Shown here in pieces: positions 46,973 through 55,585 of a stretch of DNA of 64,000 nucleotides. The notes under the pieces are model-generated. The model searched no databases, was not told where the DNA came from, and worked only from the letters and a program-made list of their open reading frames with translations. The stretch comes from Inhella crocodyli. Its GTDB lineage: Bacteria > Pseudomonadota > Gammaproteobacteria > Burkholderiales > Burkholderiaceae_C. The DNA lies in the NCBI RefSeq assembly GCF_004004565.1, contig NZ_SACM01000001.1, positions 868,001 to 932,000 on the forward strand, given 5' to 3'. How positions within the stretch are numbered: position 1 is the first letter of the stretch; each line of letters starts with the position of its first letter. The translations under genes and the position numbers were made by a program.

Positions 46973-48082
46973 TCAGGCGCTCAGCAACTTGCCCTTTCGC
47001 TTGGCGTCGAACCCGGCCACACGGGCCACCTTTTGGCCAGCCTGGGCCCAGCGCTGTTGCTCACGGGCGTAGAACAACCCGTCCACGGGGCTGTTCAGAA
47101 TCGAGGATTCTCCGCTCACCGGGTCGATCACTTCGACCACCGTTTGCCCGGCCTTCACCTCGGCCCCGAGTTCGGCGTGGTAGACCAACACCCCGGCGTG
47201 CGGCGTGTTCAGGGGCATCGATCCCGCCAGCGGGCGCAGGCTGGTGTCGTACGGCTCGGCAGCGCCCAACCCCCCCGTCACGAAGCCCTGCGTGGCCAGA
47301 AACTGCAGCAGGCCCTGGGCATCTTGGGCAGCCAGCTCGTGGGTCACGTCGGCTTCGCCGCGCAGTTCCACCGTGGCCCCGTAACAAGCCAACGCCACAG
47401 GCTGCCCTGGCAGCAGGGCTTGCAGCTTGGGCCAGACCATGGAGCACGACTCGTCGAAGGGGAAGTCACCGCTTTCATCGGCCAGCAGGGCCAGCGGCGC
47501 CTGCAGCGCGCAGCCCAGGCGCTGCGTGATCTCCGTGTGGTGGGGCGTGGAGTACAGGTGCATGACGGCCTGGTTGTCGCAGTGCAGGTCCAAGACGATG
47601 TCGGCATCGATGGCCAGGTCCATCAGCGTGTGGCGCAGCGACTGCAATTCCGTCTCCACGGTGCGCTCGGCCAAGGCGGCGTGCAAGGCGGCACGCAGCA
47701 GGCGGGTGTTGGTGGCGGCGTCCTCGGTCAAGCGCACGCGCGAGGCCGCGTCGGCGGCCAGGTCGGGGTAGTGGCGGTTGAAGTTGTGCCCGCTGTTGAT
47801 CTCGAAGCGCCCTTGGTGGCGCCCCCAAATGTGCTGCGACAGGCCGATGGGGTTGCAAGCGGGCACGAGCACGATTTCGTGCGCCAGCTGGCCCGCCGCC
47901 TCCAGCGCCGTCAAGCGCTGGCGCAGGTGGTGCCCCACCAGCAAGGGGGGGATCTCGTCGGCGTGCAGCGCGCACTGCAAAAGGGCGCGGCGCCCCGTGT
48001 CGGTCGGACCGAAATGAAGGCTGGGGAAGGAGCGGACGGTGCCGCTGGGACTGCCCAGCAGGGTGTGCGTTTGGATGCGCAT
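46973..48082 (-). CDS. AstE/aspartoacylase-family zinc hydrolase, CphZ-like (probable cyanophycin dipeptide hydrolase)
   Basis: 369 aa with the M14-like succinylglutamate desuccinylase/aspartoacylase fold. The zinc ligands are H40-x-x-E43 (CALHADEIPPLLV) and H167 (IVLDLHCDNQAV). N102-R103 in GHNFNRHYPD is the family substrate-binding NR pair. A C-terminal beta domain follows (ELGAEVKAGQTVVEVIDPV, NSPVDGLFYA). The family covers AstE and aspartoacylase. From memory, a cyanophycin dipeptide hydrolase named CphZ belongs to this group and lies in similar clusters. The secreted cyanophycinase gene is 4 bases upstream, so cleavage of beta-Asp-Arg to aspartate and arginine is the best reading. The alternative is a second AstE. 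No signal peptide. Confidence 0.8.
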   Translation of the reverse strand: MRIQTHTLLGSPSGTVRSFPSLHFGPTDTGRRALLQCALHADEIPPLLVGHHLRQRLTALEAAGQLAHEIVLVPACNPIGLSQHIWGRHQGRFEINSGHNFNRHYPDLAADAASRVRLTEDAATNTRLLRAALHAALAERTVETELQSLRHTLMDLAIDADIVLDLHCDNQAVMHLYSTPHHTEITQRLGCALQAPLALLADESGDFPFDESCSMVWPKLQALLPGQPVALACYGATVELRGEADVTHELAAQDAQGLLQFLATQGFVTGGLGAAEPYDTSLRPLAGSMPLNTPHAGVLVYHAELGAEVKAGQTVVEVIDPVSGESSILNSPVDGLFYAREQQRWAQAGQKVARVAGFDAKRKGKLLSA

Positions 48083-48086
48083 GGGG

Positions 48087-49445
48087 TCAGGGGGCAGGAG
48101 CTGCGGTCAGGGGCTGGTAGAGCGGATTGCGCAAGCGCACGGGGGTGATGTCCATGTAGACGCGAAGGACCGTGTAGTCCTCGCCGCCCCAGGCACCGGT
48201 GAAATAGCCGAAGGTACCCGGGCCTTTGTACAAGCGGAACTCGAAGCCCAAGTCGGGCAGGAAGTCGTCCACCGAGGGCGAGCCTCGGTCGGCGCCCAGG
48301 CGGCCCTCCGTGCGCTCGATCTCGGTGGCCGAACCGCCCTGGGCGGCGGCGCCGCCGCGCAGCCCGAGCAAGGCGCGCCCGTTGAAGGCCAGGCCGCGCA
48401 GTTCGGCGTCGGGGCTGTCCACCAGTTGGGCCATGGCATTGGCGATGGTGTTGTCGCCGAGCATGTCGGGGTAAAAGCTGGCCCGCTGGAAGAAGGGCTT
48501 GAACTGCGGCGAGCTCGGGTCGATGGGGCCCGTGCGCTTGTCGGCGGCGGGCGTGGTCACCCCCGTGGCCAGGTCGTGCCGGTCGCCGCGGTCCAAGAAG
48601 CTGAGCTGCGCGCCCTGCACGTTGAAGGCCCCAAGCTTCGGGTTGTGCCGCGCTTGGCTCAGATCCACCAGCAGCGCGCCGCGCGCGCCAATGACCTCGA
48701 TGTGCGTGCCGCGGATCAAGGCGGCGCTGTTCTCCTCGACGCCCAGGCCCCAGCGGTAGCCCTTGGCCTGCATCACCGGCACGATGCGGCCGATGCGGCC
48801 GCGCTTCAAGAAGTGCTGGTCGATGAACAGGTCAGGGCCCACGAAGCCCAGGCCGCGGTCGATCTCCAGGCCCTCGCGCAGGCGACCTTTGAGGACCGAC
48901 AGCGCGTCCTGTGCGTCGCGGAACATCCATTCGCTCATGATGGCCGCACCGGCGCTGGTGCCCGCCACCACGCCGCCCTGGGCCAGCACCTGGCGCACCG
49001 CCTGCAGCACCGCCGTGGGGCGGCCGCCCGGCTGCAGGGTGCTGGTGATCAGCTCTTGCGCGCCCCCGGTGAAGAACACGCCCTGCATGCCGGCCACCTT
49101 GGCGGCCAAGGCGGGCTCGTCGCGCAAGGCCTGCCAGTCGACCCCCTTCCACTTCGGCGACAGGGGAATGACCTCGGCGACGGCCCCCGCCTGATTCAAG
49201 GCCTGCGCCGTGCGTGCGCCGCTGCGCTCGGGGTTGTCGCTGGCCGTGGCCAACACGGCGAACTTGGCGCCTGGCCCACCGGCCTCCTGCACGAGGCGCG
49301 ACCACACCGGGGCGTTGTCGACCTTGAGCGCCCCTCCGATGGCCACCACCACGCCCGGCTTGCGGGGCGCCGTGTCTTGGGCCAGGGCGGCGTTCGACAC
49401 CGTGGCTGCGAGGGCAAAACCAATCAACACGCGATTCAGTGGCAT
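48087..49445 (-). CDS. Secreted cyanophycinase (peptidase family S51, CphE type)
   Basis: A serine exopeptidase that cuts cyanophycin (a poly-aspartate backbone with arginine side chains) into beta-Asp-Arg dipeptides. It has 452 aa. Signal peptide MPLNRVLIGFALAATVSNAALAQ predicts export, unlike cytosolic CphB (about 270 aa). Family S51 motifs are GGAQ (127-130), nucleophile Ser164 in AGTSAGAAIMSEW, and DQHFLKRGRIGR (209-220). About 200 extra C-terminal residues follow, as in extracellular CphE enzymes. The ATG at 49445 is preferred to a TTG four codons upstream; the SD is weak. First gene of the operon and divergent from a TonB-dependent receptor. Confidence 0.9.
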   Translation of the reverse strand: MPLNRVLIGFALAATVSNAALAQDTAPRKPGVVVAIGGALKVDNAPVWSRLVQEAGGPGAKFAVLATASDNPERSGARTAQALNQAGAVAEVIPLSPKWKGVDWQALRDEPALAAKVAGMQGVFFTGGAQELITSTLQPGGRPTAVLQAVRQVLAQGGVVAGTSAGAAIMSEWMFRDAQDALSVLKGRLREGLEIDRGLGFVGPDLFIDQHFLKRGRIGRIVPVMQAKGYRWGLGVEENSAALIRGTHIEVIGARGALLVDLSQARHNPKLGAFNVQGAQLSFLDRGDRHDLATGVTTPAADKRTGPIDPSSPQFKPFFQRASFYPDMLGDNTIANAMAQLVDSPDAELRGLAFNGRALLGLRGGAAAQGGSATEIERTEGRLGADRGSPSVDDFLPDLGFEFRLYKGPGTFGYFTGAWGGEDYTVLRVYMDITPVRLRNPLYQPLTAAPAP

Positions 49446-49502
49446 GGGCAAAACCAAGAAAGGGGCCGGCGGCCCGATGGGCTCGACCTGGAAAGAGCGC
49501 GG

Positions 49503-49508
49503 ATTCTG
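49503..49508 (-). promoter_or_regulatory. Candidate -10 element of the cyanophycinase operon
   Basis: CAGAAT on the minus strand followed by CCGCGCTC, 58 bases before the start codon at 49445. It shares the AGAAT plus GC-rich discriminator pattern of hupB, gyrA and etf-QO. No clear -35 is seen, which would suit an operon needing an activator such as the AraC-type protein. Confidence 0.4.
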
Positions 49509-49691
49509 GAACGCCAGCCGCCAAGGGCGTCAGCGGGGCCACCCGCAAGGCCAGCGCCGCGTGCAACTGCGTGTCGCCTCCAAGCAAACACTGCGGCCAA
49601 AGCGCCGCGCCTCTTGCGCCTCAGCGACACCGATTTGCCAACAAGCGACTCCTGCTCCAGAACCCGCTCCAGCCTCGCTTCCCAAAATTTC

Positions 49692-49697
49692 TAGAGT
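49692..49697 (+). promoter_or_regulatory. Candidate -10 element of the TonB-dependent receptor
   Basis: TAGAGT within CTAGAGTCC, preceded by an AT-rich AAAATTT, 33 bases before the receptor start. Weak -35. The shared intergenic region (49446-49730) holds nothing else I can name. Confidence 0.35.
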
Positions 49698-49730
49698 CCA
49701 GCCCGTCACCTCCACTGCTGGACCCTTGCC

Positions 49731-52499
49731 ATGCATTTGCCCCCTACTCCCCGCCTGAGCCGCCTGGCCCAGGCCAGCCTTTTGGCGCTGAGCTCCTTGG
49801 CTGGCGCCGCTTCCCTGGCGCAAGACGCCCAGCCGCAACAGCTCGACCGTGTGGAAGTCACGGGCTCTAGCATCAAACGAATCGACGGCGAAACGCCGTT
49901 GCCGGTGCTGGTCGTGAAGCGGGCCGACATCGACAAGGCTGGCGTCACCACCGCAGCAGAACTGTTGCAACAACTGACGGCCAACGTGGGTGGCCTGACG
50001 GACGGGGCCAGCATCAGCGACACCGCCGGCAACCAGCGCGGCTTCAACGGCGCCAACCTGCGCGGCCTGGGCGTGTCCAGCACTTTGGTGTTGCTGAACG
50101 GCCGCCGGCTGGCCAACTTCGCGTCGCCCGGCGACAACGCCGGCGTCGACTTGAACAACATCCCCTCCGGCGCGATCGAGCGGGTGGAAGTGCTGAAAGA
50201 CGGCGCATCGGCCATCTACGGCACCGACGCCATGGGTGGCGTCATCAACTTCATCACCCGCAAGGACTACCGCGGCGTTGACTTCAAGGCTTACACCTTG
50301 GCCACGCACGAGGGCGGCGCCGGCAAGCGCGCGTTCTCGGCGTCTGCTGGTTTTGGCGATCTGCGCACCGACCGCGCCAATGCCTACTTTGCGGTCGACC
50401 TGCAGAAGTTGGGGGCTCTGAACTCCAACCAGCGCGACTTCATCCAGGAGTACGACCTGGCCAAGCGCCTGCCGCAACAGTTGTCCAGCAACACCTTCCC
50501 CGCCAACATCGACCTGAGCACGTCGCAGCGCAACACGCTGAACAACTTCGTGTTGGCCAACCCCACGACGGCGCTGAAGGGTTCAAACCCCGATGGCACC
50601 TGGGCTGCGCGTCGCGTCAACCTGGACAAGGCCAGTTGCACTGGCGGCTTGAACCCGAACTCCCGCGCTCCGACGGGCCCGGGTGGCGTGGAAGGCTGCT
50701 CCTACAACTACATGGGCGACGCCGAGATCTACCCGGCCTCCGAGAAGTTCTCCCTGGTGGGCCGCGCCACCGGTCAACTGAGCGACGACCACCAAGTGTT
50801 CGTTGAAGCCTTGTTGAACAAGACCTCGACCGACTACGCCGCTTCGCCCGCCACCGTGCGCTTCCGCACCAGCTCGGGGATCGCCCTGCCCGCCTCGTTG
50901 CAGGCCGTCACCGGCATCACCTCGCCGGTGGACTTCCGCTTCCGCTTGACCGACGCAGGCAAGCGCACCAGCCGCGTGGACAGCGAAGCCACGCGCTTGG
51001 TCGCCGGCCTGACGGGCACCTGGGGCGACTGGGACTACAACACCGCCTTGAACCACAGCGTGAACAAGGCCACCGACACCAACTTGTCGGGCTGGGTGTC
51101 GTTCAGCCGCCTGGAGTCCGGCATCCGTCAAGGCCTCTACAACCCCTTCGTCCCCAGCAGCAATGGCGCTGCGGGCCGTGCCTTCATGGATTCCATCCGC
51201 CTGGACGGCGCCGCTCGCGTGGCGGAAGGCAGCTCGACCAGCTGGGATGGCAAGCTGACCCGCAGCGTTGCCGAATTGGCCGGTGGCGAGGCCATCCTGG
51301 CGCTGGGCGCCGAACTGCGACGCGAAAAAACCGAGTTCGCCGCCAGCAGCGTGCTGAAAGCCAACGACGTCAACGGCGATCGCAACAGCTCGGGGGCGCT
51401 CTTGGCCGACACCTCGCACAGCCGCGATGTGGGGGGATTCTTTGCTGAGTTGAACGCGCCCTTCACCAAATCCCTGGAAGGCCAGTTCGCCATCCGCCAC
51501 GACCGCTACGACGGTGTGTTCGACGCCGCCACGGGCAAGACTTCACCCAAGCTCAGCACCACGAACCCCAAGGTGGGCCTGAGTTTCCGTCCGATGAAGG
51601 AGCTGCTGGCCCGCGCCAGCTATGGCACGGGCTTCCGTGCGCCTTCCGTGTCTGAAATGTTCCGTCCGCTGCGCGCCGGCATCACGGCCAGTTTCGTGAA
51701 GGATCCGGTCTCGGGCGAAGTGGCTCAGATGCCGATCGACCGCGCGTCCAACCCCGACCTGCAGCCCGAAAAGTCCAAGCAAGCCAGCCTGGGTGTGGTG
51801 TTCGAACCCAACCGCAACTTCAGCGGCGCGGTGGATTTCTGGTCCATCCGCAAGACCGACATCATTTCGGAAATTGGCGAAGAGACCATCTTCACGAACC
51901 CGATTTACTACAACAACCCGGCCATCGTGGTCCGCTTCTCGGATGGCTTCGTCAACTACGTCAACGTCAAGAAGGAGAACCGCGGCAAGCTGAACACCTC
52001 CGGCGTGGACGTGTCGGTCACCTGGCGCGGCGACAGCACCTCGCTGGGTCGCTTTGGCGCCAGCATCAATGGCACCTTGGTCACCGAGTACAAGTTCAAC
52101 ACCGACCCCCGCTCACCGCTGGTGGACGGTTTGGGCAAGTTCCGCGATGACAAGGCTGTGCAGCGCTGGCGCCACAAGTTGAACGTCGACTGGGACTTCG
52201 GCGACGTCGGTTTGACCCTGGGCAACACCTACCTGTCGGGCTACCGCGACCAAAACGTGGACGGCCTGTCTGCGCCGGAATGGAGCAACCGCGACGTCAA
52301 GGCCTATTCGCTGTGGGACCTCACGGGCAGCTACCGACTCAACCAGCACCTGCGCCTGCGCGCTGGCGTGTTGAACCTGTTCAACACCGCCCCGCCGTTC
52401 ACCAACCAGTCGCGCTACTTCCAGGTCACTTGGGATCCGACTTACGGCGACCCCCGCGGCCGTTCGTACTTCATCAGCCTGAACTACGCCATCAAGTGA
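49731..52499 (+). CDS. TonB-dependent outer-membrane receptor
   Basis: 922 aa. A signal peptide of about 30 residues (LAQASLLALSSLAGAASLAQ) is followed by a TonB-box-like LDRVEVTGSSIKRIDGE and a plug domain: TAAELLQQLTANVGGL, GANLRGLGVSSTLVLLNGRR, VEVLKDGASAIYGTDAMGGV. The C-terminal barrel has the classical RASYGTGFRAPSVSEMFRPL and a final strand SYFISLNYAIK. A two-Cys loop lies in KASCTGGLNP / GVEGCSYNY. No siderophore or haem genes are nearby; the gene is divergent from the secreted cyanophycinase, so uptake of beta-Asp-Arg or related peptides is a reasonable inference. Ends at a strong terminator. Confidence 0.93.
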   Translation: MHLPPTPRLSRLAQASLLALSSLAGAASLAQDAQPQQLDRVEVTGSSIKRIDGETPLPVLVVKRADIDKAGVTTAAELLQQLTANVGGLTDGASISDTAGNQRGFNGANLRGLGVSSTLVLLNGRRLANFASPGDNAGVDLNNIPSGAIERVEVLKDGASAIYGTDAMGGVINFITRKDYRGVDFKAYTLATHEGGAGKRAFSASAGFGDLRTDRANAYFAVDLQKLGALNSNQRDFIQEYDLAKRLPQQLSSNTFPANIDLSTSQRNTLNNFVLANPTTALKGSNPDGTWAARRVNLDKASCTGGLNPNSRAPTGPGGVEGCSYNYMGDAEIYPASEKFSLVGRATGQLSDDHQVFVEALLNKTSTDYAASPATVRFRTSSGIALPASLQAVTGITSPVDFRFRLTDAGKRTSRVDSEATRLVAGLTGTWGDWDYNTALNHSVNKATDTNLSGWVSFSRLESGIRQGLYNPFVPSSNGAAGRAFMDSIRLDGAARVAEGSSTSWDGKLTRSVAELAGGEAILALGAELRREKTEFAASSVLKANDVNGDRNSSGALLADTSHSRDVGGFFAELNAPFTKSLEGQFAIRHDRYDGVFDAATGKTSPKLSTTNPKVGLSFRPMKELLARASYGTGFRAPSVSEMFRPLRAGITASFVKDPVSGEVAQMPIDRASNPDLQPEKSKQASLGVVFEPNRNFSGAVDFWSIRKTDIISEIGEETIFTNPIYYNNPAIVVRFSDGFVNYVNVKKENRGKLNTSGVDVSVTWRGDSTSLGRFGASINGTLVTEYKFNTDPRSPLVDGLGKFRDDKAVQRWRHKLNVDWDFGDVGLTLGNTYLSGYRDQNVDGLSAPEWSNRDVKAYSLWDLTGSYRLNQHLRLRAGVLNLFNTAPPFTNQSRYFQVTWDPTYGDPRGRSYFISLNYAIK

Positions 52500-52516
52500 G
52501 CGAAGACTGACCCAAC

Positions 52517-52553
52517 AAAAAGCCCCGCCGGCTCGCACCGGCGGGGCTTCTTT
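52517..52553. terminator. Strong, probably bidirectional terminator
   Basis: AAGCCCCGCCGG (52520-52531) and CCGGCGGGGCTT (52538-52549) make a perfect 12-bp stem with a CTCGCA loop. A-runs on the left and CTTTCT on the right let it serve both the receptor gene and the convergent small lipoprotein gene. Confidence 0.9.
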
Positions 52554-52567
52554 CTGCCAGCTGCGGG

Positions 52568-52798
52568 TTACAGCGAATCGCCCTTGGGGCGACGCTCGTG
52601 GCGCAAGTTGTCCGCCACCTCTTCCCGGCTCATGACCTTGATGCCATCCACACGGCCGTTGACTTTGTGAGCAATGCGCGAGCCGGTCAGGACCAGCTTC
52701 TCCGTGGGCTGCGCCTCAGCGTCGGCAGGGTTGGGAGGGGGCAATGCGCAAGCGCTCAGAGCGGCCAACACGGCCAGCGCGGCAAGAGATCGAATCAT
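52568..52798 (-). CDS. Small lipoprotein with a plug-like motif
   Basis: 76 aa, unknown function. The signal MIRSLAALAVLAALSAC ends in a lipobox Cys. The mature part reads EKLVLTGSRIAHKVNGR followed by KVMSREEVADNLRHE. This resembles the first strands of TonB-receptor plug domains (compare VEVTGSSIKRIDGE then VVKRADIDKA in the receptor next door), but there is no barrel. GGAGA lies 7 bases before the ATG at 52798. It converges with the receptor gene and shares its terminator. It may be a real mini-protein or a relic. Confidence 0.65.
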   Translation of the reverse strand: MIRSLAALAVLAALSACALPPPNPADAEAQPTEKLVLTGSRIAHKVNGRVDGIKVMSREEVADNLRHERRPKGDSL

Positions 52799-52902
52799 GG
52801 GCTTCTCCAAGTTCAGCGTGTTCCTTCACGCGAAGGCCTGAGTGTCACGCACGGGGCTTGCACACGACGCATCACCTCGGGTTTGCCCCAGGGATGCCTC
52901 AC

Positions 52903-54012
52903 TCAGGCCAGGAACCCCGCCTGCCGCCAGGGCGCCTCGCCCGACCACCCCGACGCCAAGGCCGCGCGAACCCGGGCCTCGGCCGCCGGATCGTGCAGGC
53001 CCTGGCGCTCGCACCAGGCCGCGTCGAAGTAGCTGTCGCGGTAGCGCTCGCCGCTGTCGCACAACAAGGTGACGATGGCCCCGCCCTGCCCCTGCGCCAC
53101 CAATTGCCGCGCACAGGCCAGGGACGCCAGCAGGTTGGTGCCGGTGCTGGGCCCGACACGGCGCCCCAGGCGCTCGGACAGCACGCGCATCGCCGCCACG
53201 CTCCAGGTGTCGGGCACCTTGACCATGGCGTCGATCACGTCCGGCAGGAACGAGGCCTCGACGCGCGGCCGCCCGATGCCTTCGATGCGCGAGCCGCAGT
53301 CCAAGGTCAGGCCACGGTCGCGGCTCAGGTAGTGATCGAAAAAGACCGATCGCTCGGCGTCGGCCCCGCACACGCGCGTGGCGTGGCGGCCGTAGCGCAC
53401 GTAGCGCCCCAGGGTGGCCAAGGTGCCGCCCGTTCCGGCGCTGCACACCAGCCAAGCGGGCACCGGGTGCCGCTCGCGCGCCATCTGGTGAAAGATGGAC
53501 TCGGCGATGTTGTTGTTGCCCCGCCAGTCGGTGGCCCGCTCGGCGTAGGTGAACTGGTCCAGGTAGTGGCCGCCGCCCTCGCGCGCCAAACGCGCGGCCT
53601 CCGCGTACACCTGGGTCGGGTCGTCGACCAAGTGGCAGCGCCCGCCTTGGAACTCGATGGCCTGGCGCTTGGCCTCGCTCACCGTGGCCGGCATCACGGC
53701 GATGAAGGGCAGGCCCAGCAAGCGCGCGAAATAGGCCTCGCTCACGGCGGTGGAGCCGCTGGAGCTTTCCACCACGGGCGCGCCCTCTTTCAGCCAGCCG
53801 TTGCACAGCGCGTAGAGGAACAGCGAGCGCGCCAGACGGTGCTTGAGGCTGCCGCTGGGGTGGATGGACTCGTCCTTGAAGTACAGGTCCACGCCCGGGA
53901 AGCCGGGCAAGGGCAACGGGATCAGGTGCGTGTCGGCGCTGCGTTGGAAGTCGGCCTCGATCTGCCGCACGCATTCGGCCACCCAGCTGCGGCTGCCACC
54001 GGTTTGGCTCAT
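52903..54012 (-). CDS. PLP-dependent cysteine synthase-like enzyme (Cds1-type cysteine desulfhydrase group)
   Basis: 369 aa, fold-type II PLP enzyme. The Schiff-base Lys is in [37 protein letters not shown] binds substrate and [19 protein letters not shown] the PLP phosphate. [20 protein letters not shown] is characteristic of the subgroup that includes the L-cysteine desulfhydrase Cds1. Whether it makes or breaks down cysteine cannot be told from the sequence. The ATG at 54012 overlaps the yceH stop by 4 bases. Confidence 0.82.
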   Translation of the reverse strand: MSQTGGSRSWVAECVRQIEADFQRSADTHLIPLPLPGFPGVDLYFKDESIHPSGSLKHRLARSLFLYALCNGWLKEGAPVVESSSGSTAVSEAYFARLLGLPFIAVMPATVSEAKRQAIEFQGGRCHLVDDPTQVYAEAARLAREGGGHYLDQFTYAERATDWRGNNNIAESIFHQMARERHPVPAWLVCSAGTGGTLATLGRYVRYGRHATRVCGADAERSVFFDHYLSRDRGLTLDCGSRIEGIGRPRVEASFLPDVIDAMVKVPDTWSVAAMRVLSERLGRRVGPSTGTNLLASLACARQLVAQGQGGAIVTLLCDSGERYRDSYFDAAWCERQGLHDPAAEARVRAALASGWSGEAPWRQAGFLA

Positions 54013-54623
54013 TCGGTCCACCCCTGGGCGGCCATCAGGCGCGCCACCTGGGCCTTCAGCGCGTCCACGTCGGCGCGCAGCGCCGCCAGCTCGTCACTGG
54101 CCGGGGCCGCAGCCGGCGCCTCGGCGCTCACCGGCCCGGCGATCAGCGTGGCCCAACGGGCCTCGCGCGCCCCCGGCGCCTTGGGCAGCTTCACCGCCAA
54201 GGGCGGCGTGCGCTCGGCCAGCTCGTCCAAGAAACCTTCGACCGACGAGATGTCCACGAAGCGGTGAAGTCGCTCGGTGTTCAGCCGCAGTTCGGCCGCC
54301 GTTTGTGGCCCGCGCAGCAGCAGCACGGCCAACAGGGCCTCGGCCTGACCCGGCACGCCGTACACGCGCTTGAGGTTGTGCTCGAAGCGCGTGACGCGCG
54401 CGCCGCTCACCTCGAACACCAGGTTCAGGTCCTTGAGCTCGTTCAGCGCGGCCAGCACCTCGGCCTCGCTCAAGGCCATCACGGGGTCGCGCGCCGTCTT
54501 CTGGTTGCAGCCTTGGGTCAGGGCATTGAGCGACAGCGGGTAGGTGTCGGGCACCGTGTGCTGCTTTTCCACCAGCACGGCCAGCACGCGGCCTTCGGTG
54601 GCGGTCAGGTCTCGCAGGCTCAC
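54009..54623 (-). CDS. yceH: YceH family (DUF480) winged-helix protein
   Basis: 204 aa with two winged-helix domains. Family hallmarks: [75 protein letters not shown] and [13 protein letters not shown]-terminal coiled-coil-like tail ([20 protein letters not shown]) follows. Its function is unknown, although the fold suggests nucleic-acid or protein binding. It is coupled to the PLP enzyme downstream and begins 4 bases after the SDR stop. Confidence 0.93.
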   Translation of the reverse strand: MSLRDLTATEGRVLAVLVEKQHTVPDTYPLSLNALTQGCNQKTARDPVMALSEAEVLAALNELKDLNLVFEVSGARVTRFEHNLKRVYGVPGQAEALLAVLLLRGPQTAAELRLNTERLHRFVDISSVEGFLDELAERTPPLAVKLPKAPGAREARWATLIAGPVSAEAPAAAPASDELAALRADVDALKAQVARLMAAQGWTE

Positions 54624-54627
54624 GCGC

Positions 54628-55410
54628 TCAAACTCCGAATCCGTCGTCGGCCTGGACGATGGCGCCGTTGATGAAATGGCTCTCGTTGGCGCACAGCATC
54701 AGCAGGGTCGTGTCCAAGTCTTGCGGCTGGCCCACGCGCTTGCGCGGCAGCATCTCGATCAGCTTCTTGCCGTGCTCGGTGCCCCAGTGGTGGTGGTTGA
54801 TCTCGGTGTCGATGTAGCCGGGACAAATGGCGTTCACGTTGATGCCGTACTTGCCGAACTCCAGCGCCATGGCGCGCGTCATGTGCACCACACCGGCCTT
54901 GCTCATGGCGTAGATGCCGATCTGGCTCAGCACGCGCAGGCCCGCCATGCTGGCGATGTTGACGATGCGCCCGCCGGTGAAACTGCCGGGCGCTGCGCCC
55001 TTGGCGCGGGCCAGCATGCGCTTGGCCACCTCTTGCGCCACGAAAAACGCGCCGCGCAGGTTCGTGTTCATCACGAAGTCCCAGTCCTCGGCCGACACGT
55101 CGACGATGCGCTGGCTGGTGGACACGCCGCTGTTGTTGATCAGGATGTCGATCGTGCCCATCTCGGTTTCGGCATGGGCCACCGCCGACTTGATGGACGC
55201 CAGGTCGGTCACGTCCAAGGTCACCACGTGGGCGTCGCCGCCGCTGGCCTCGATCTCCGCGCGCAGGGTCTTGAGCTTTTCCACCCGGCGGCCGGCCAGC
55301 ACCACGGCAGCGCCGGCCGTGGCCAGGGTTTTGGCGAACTGGGCGCCCAGGCCGCTGGACGCGCCGGTGACGAAGGCCACGCGGCCGGACAAATCGATGG
55401 CGTAACTCAT
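54628..55410 (-). CDS. Short-chain dehydrogenase/reductase
   Basis: 260 aa. The cofactor motif is TGASSGLG near residue 16. NNSG follows in [14 protein letters not shown], the catalytic Ser lies in [10 protein letters not shown] and YAMSK gives Y-x3-K. The C-terminal region has [20 protein letters not shown] long insert [16 protein letters not shown] lies before the active site. Its nearest relatives in Burkholderiales accompany acyl-CoA metabolism, which fits the divergent ETF-ubiquinone oxidoreductase gene, but the substrate is unknown. The ATG at 55410 is preferred over an earlier in-frame start at 55428. Confidence 0.9.
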   Translation of the reverse strand: MSYAIDLSGRVAFVTGASSGLGAQFAKTLATAGAAVVLAGRRVEKLKTLRAEIEASGGDAHVVTLDVTDLASIKSAVAHAETEMGTIDILINNSGVSTSQRIVDVSAEDWDFVMNTNLRGAFFVAQEVAKRMLARAKGAAPGSFTGGRIVNIASMAGLRVLSQIGIYAMSKAGVVHMTRAMALEFGKYGINVNAICPGYIDTEINHHHWGTEHGKKLIEMLPRKRVGQPQDLDTTLLMLCANESHFINGAIVQADDGFGV

Positions 55411-55504
55411 GGGGTTCCTGCGATTCAAAAACAGTGATGCAGGTCACGTTACCAGCCCAGCACCCCCGGGTTCTCCCGGGGCATTCCTGGGGGTTCGGCT
55501 CTAC

Positions 55505-55547
55505 AAAAAAGCACGATCGTTCGTTTTTTTCCGTGCCTCCCTAGAAT
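55505..55547 (+). promoter_or_regulatory. etf-QO promoter with TetR-type palindromic operator
   Basis: 55505-55516 and 55517-55528 form a 24-bp imperfect palindrome centred on ACGA|TCGT; 10 of the 12 half-site positions match. It ends 13 bases before a TAGAAT -10 box (55542-55547) that is followed by CCGCGCCC, so it covers the -35 region. ACGATCGT-centred sites are typical of TetR regulators of fatty-acid and branched-chain acyl-CoA degradation in betaproteobacteria. A separate CCCCGGG-TTCT-CCCGGGG hairpin lies at 55464-55481. Confidence 0.6.
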
Positions 55548-55585
55548 CCGCGCCCATCCCAGCACCGCCCCCTGAAGGCCACGCC

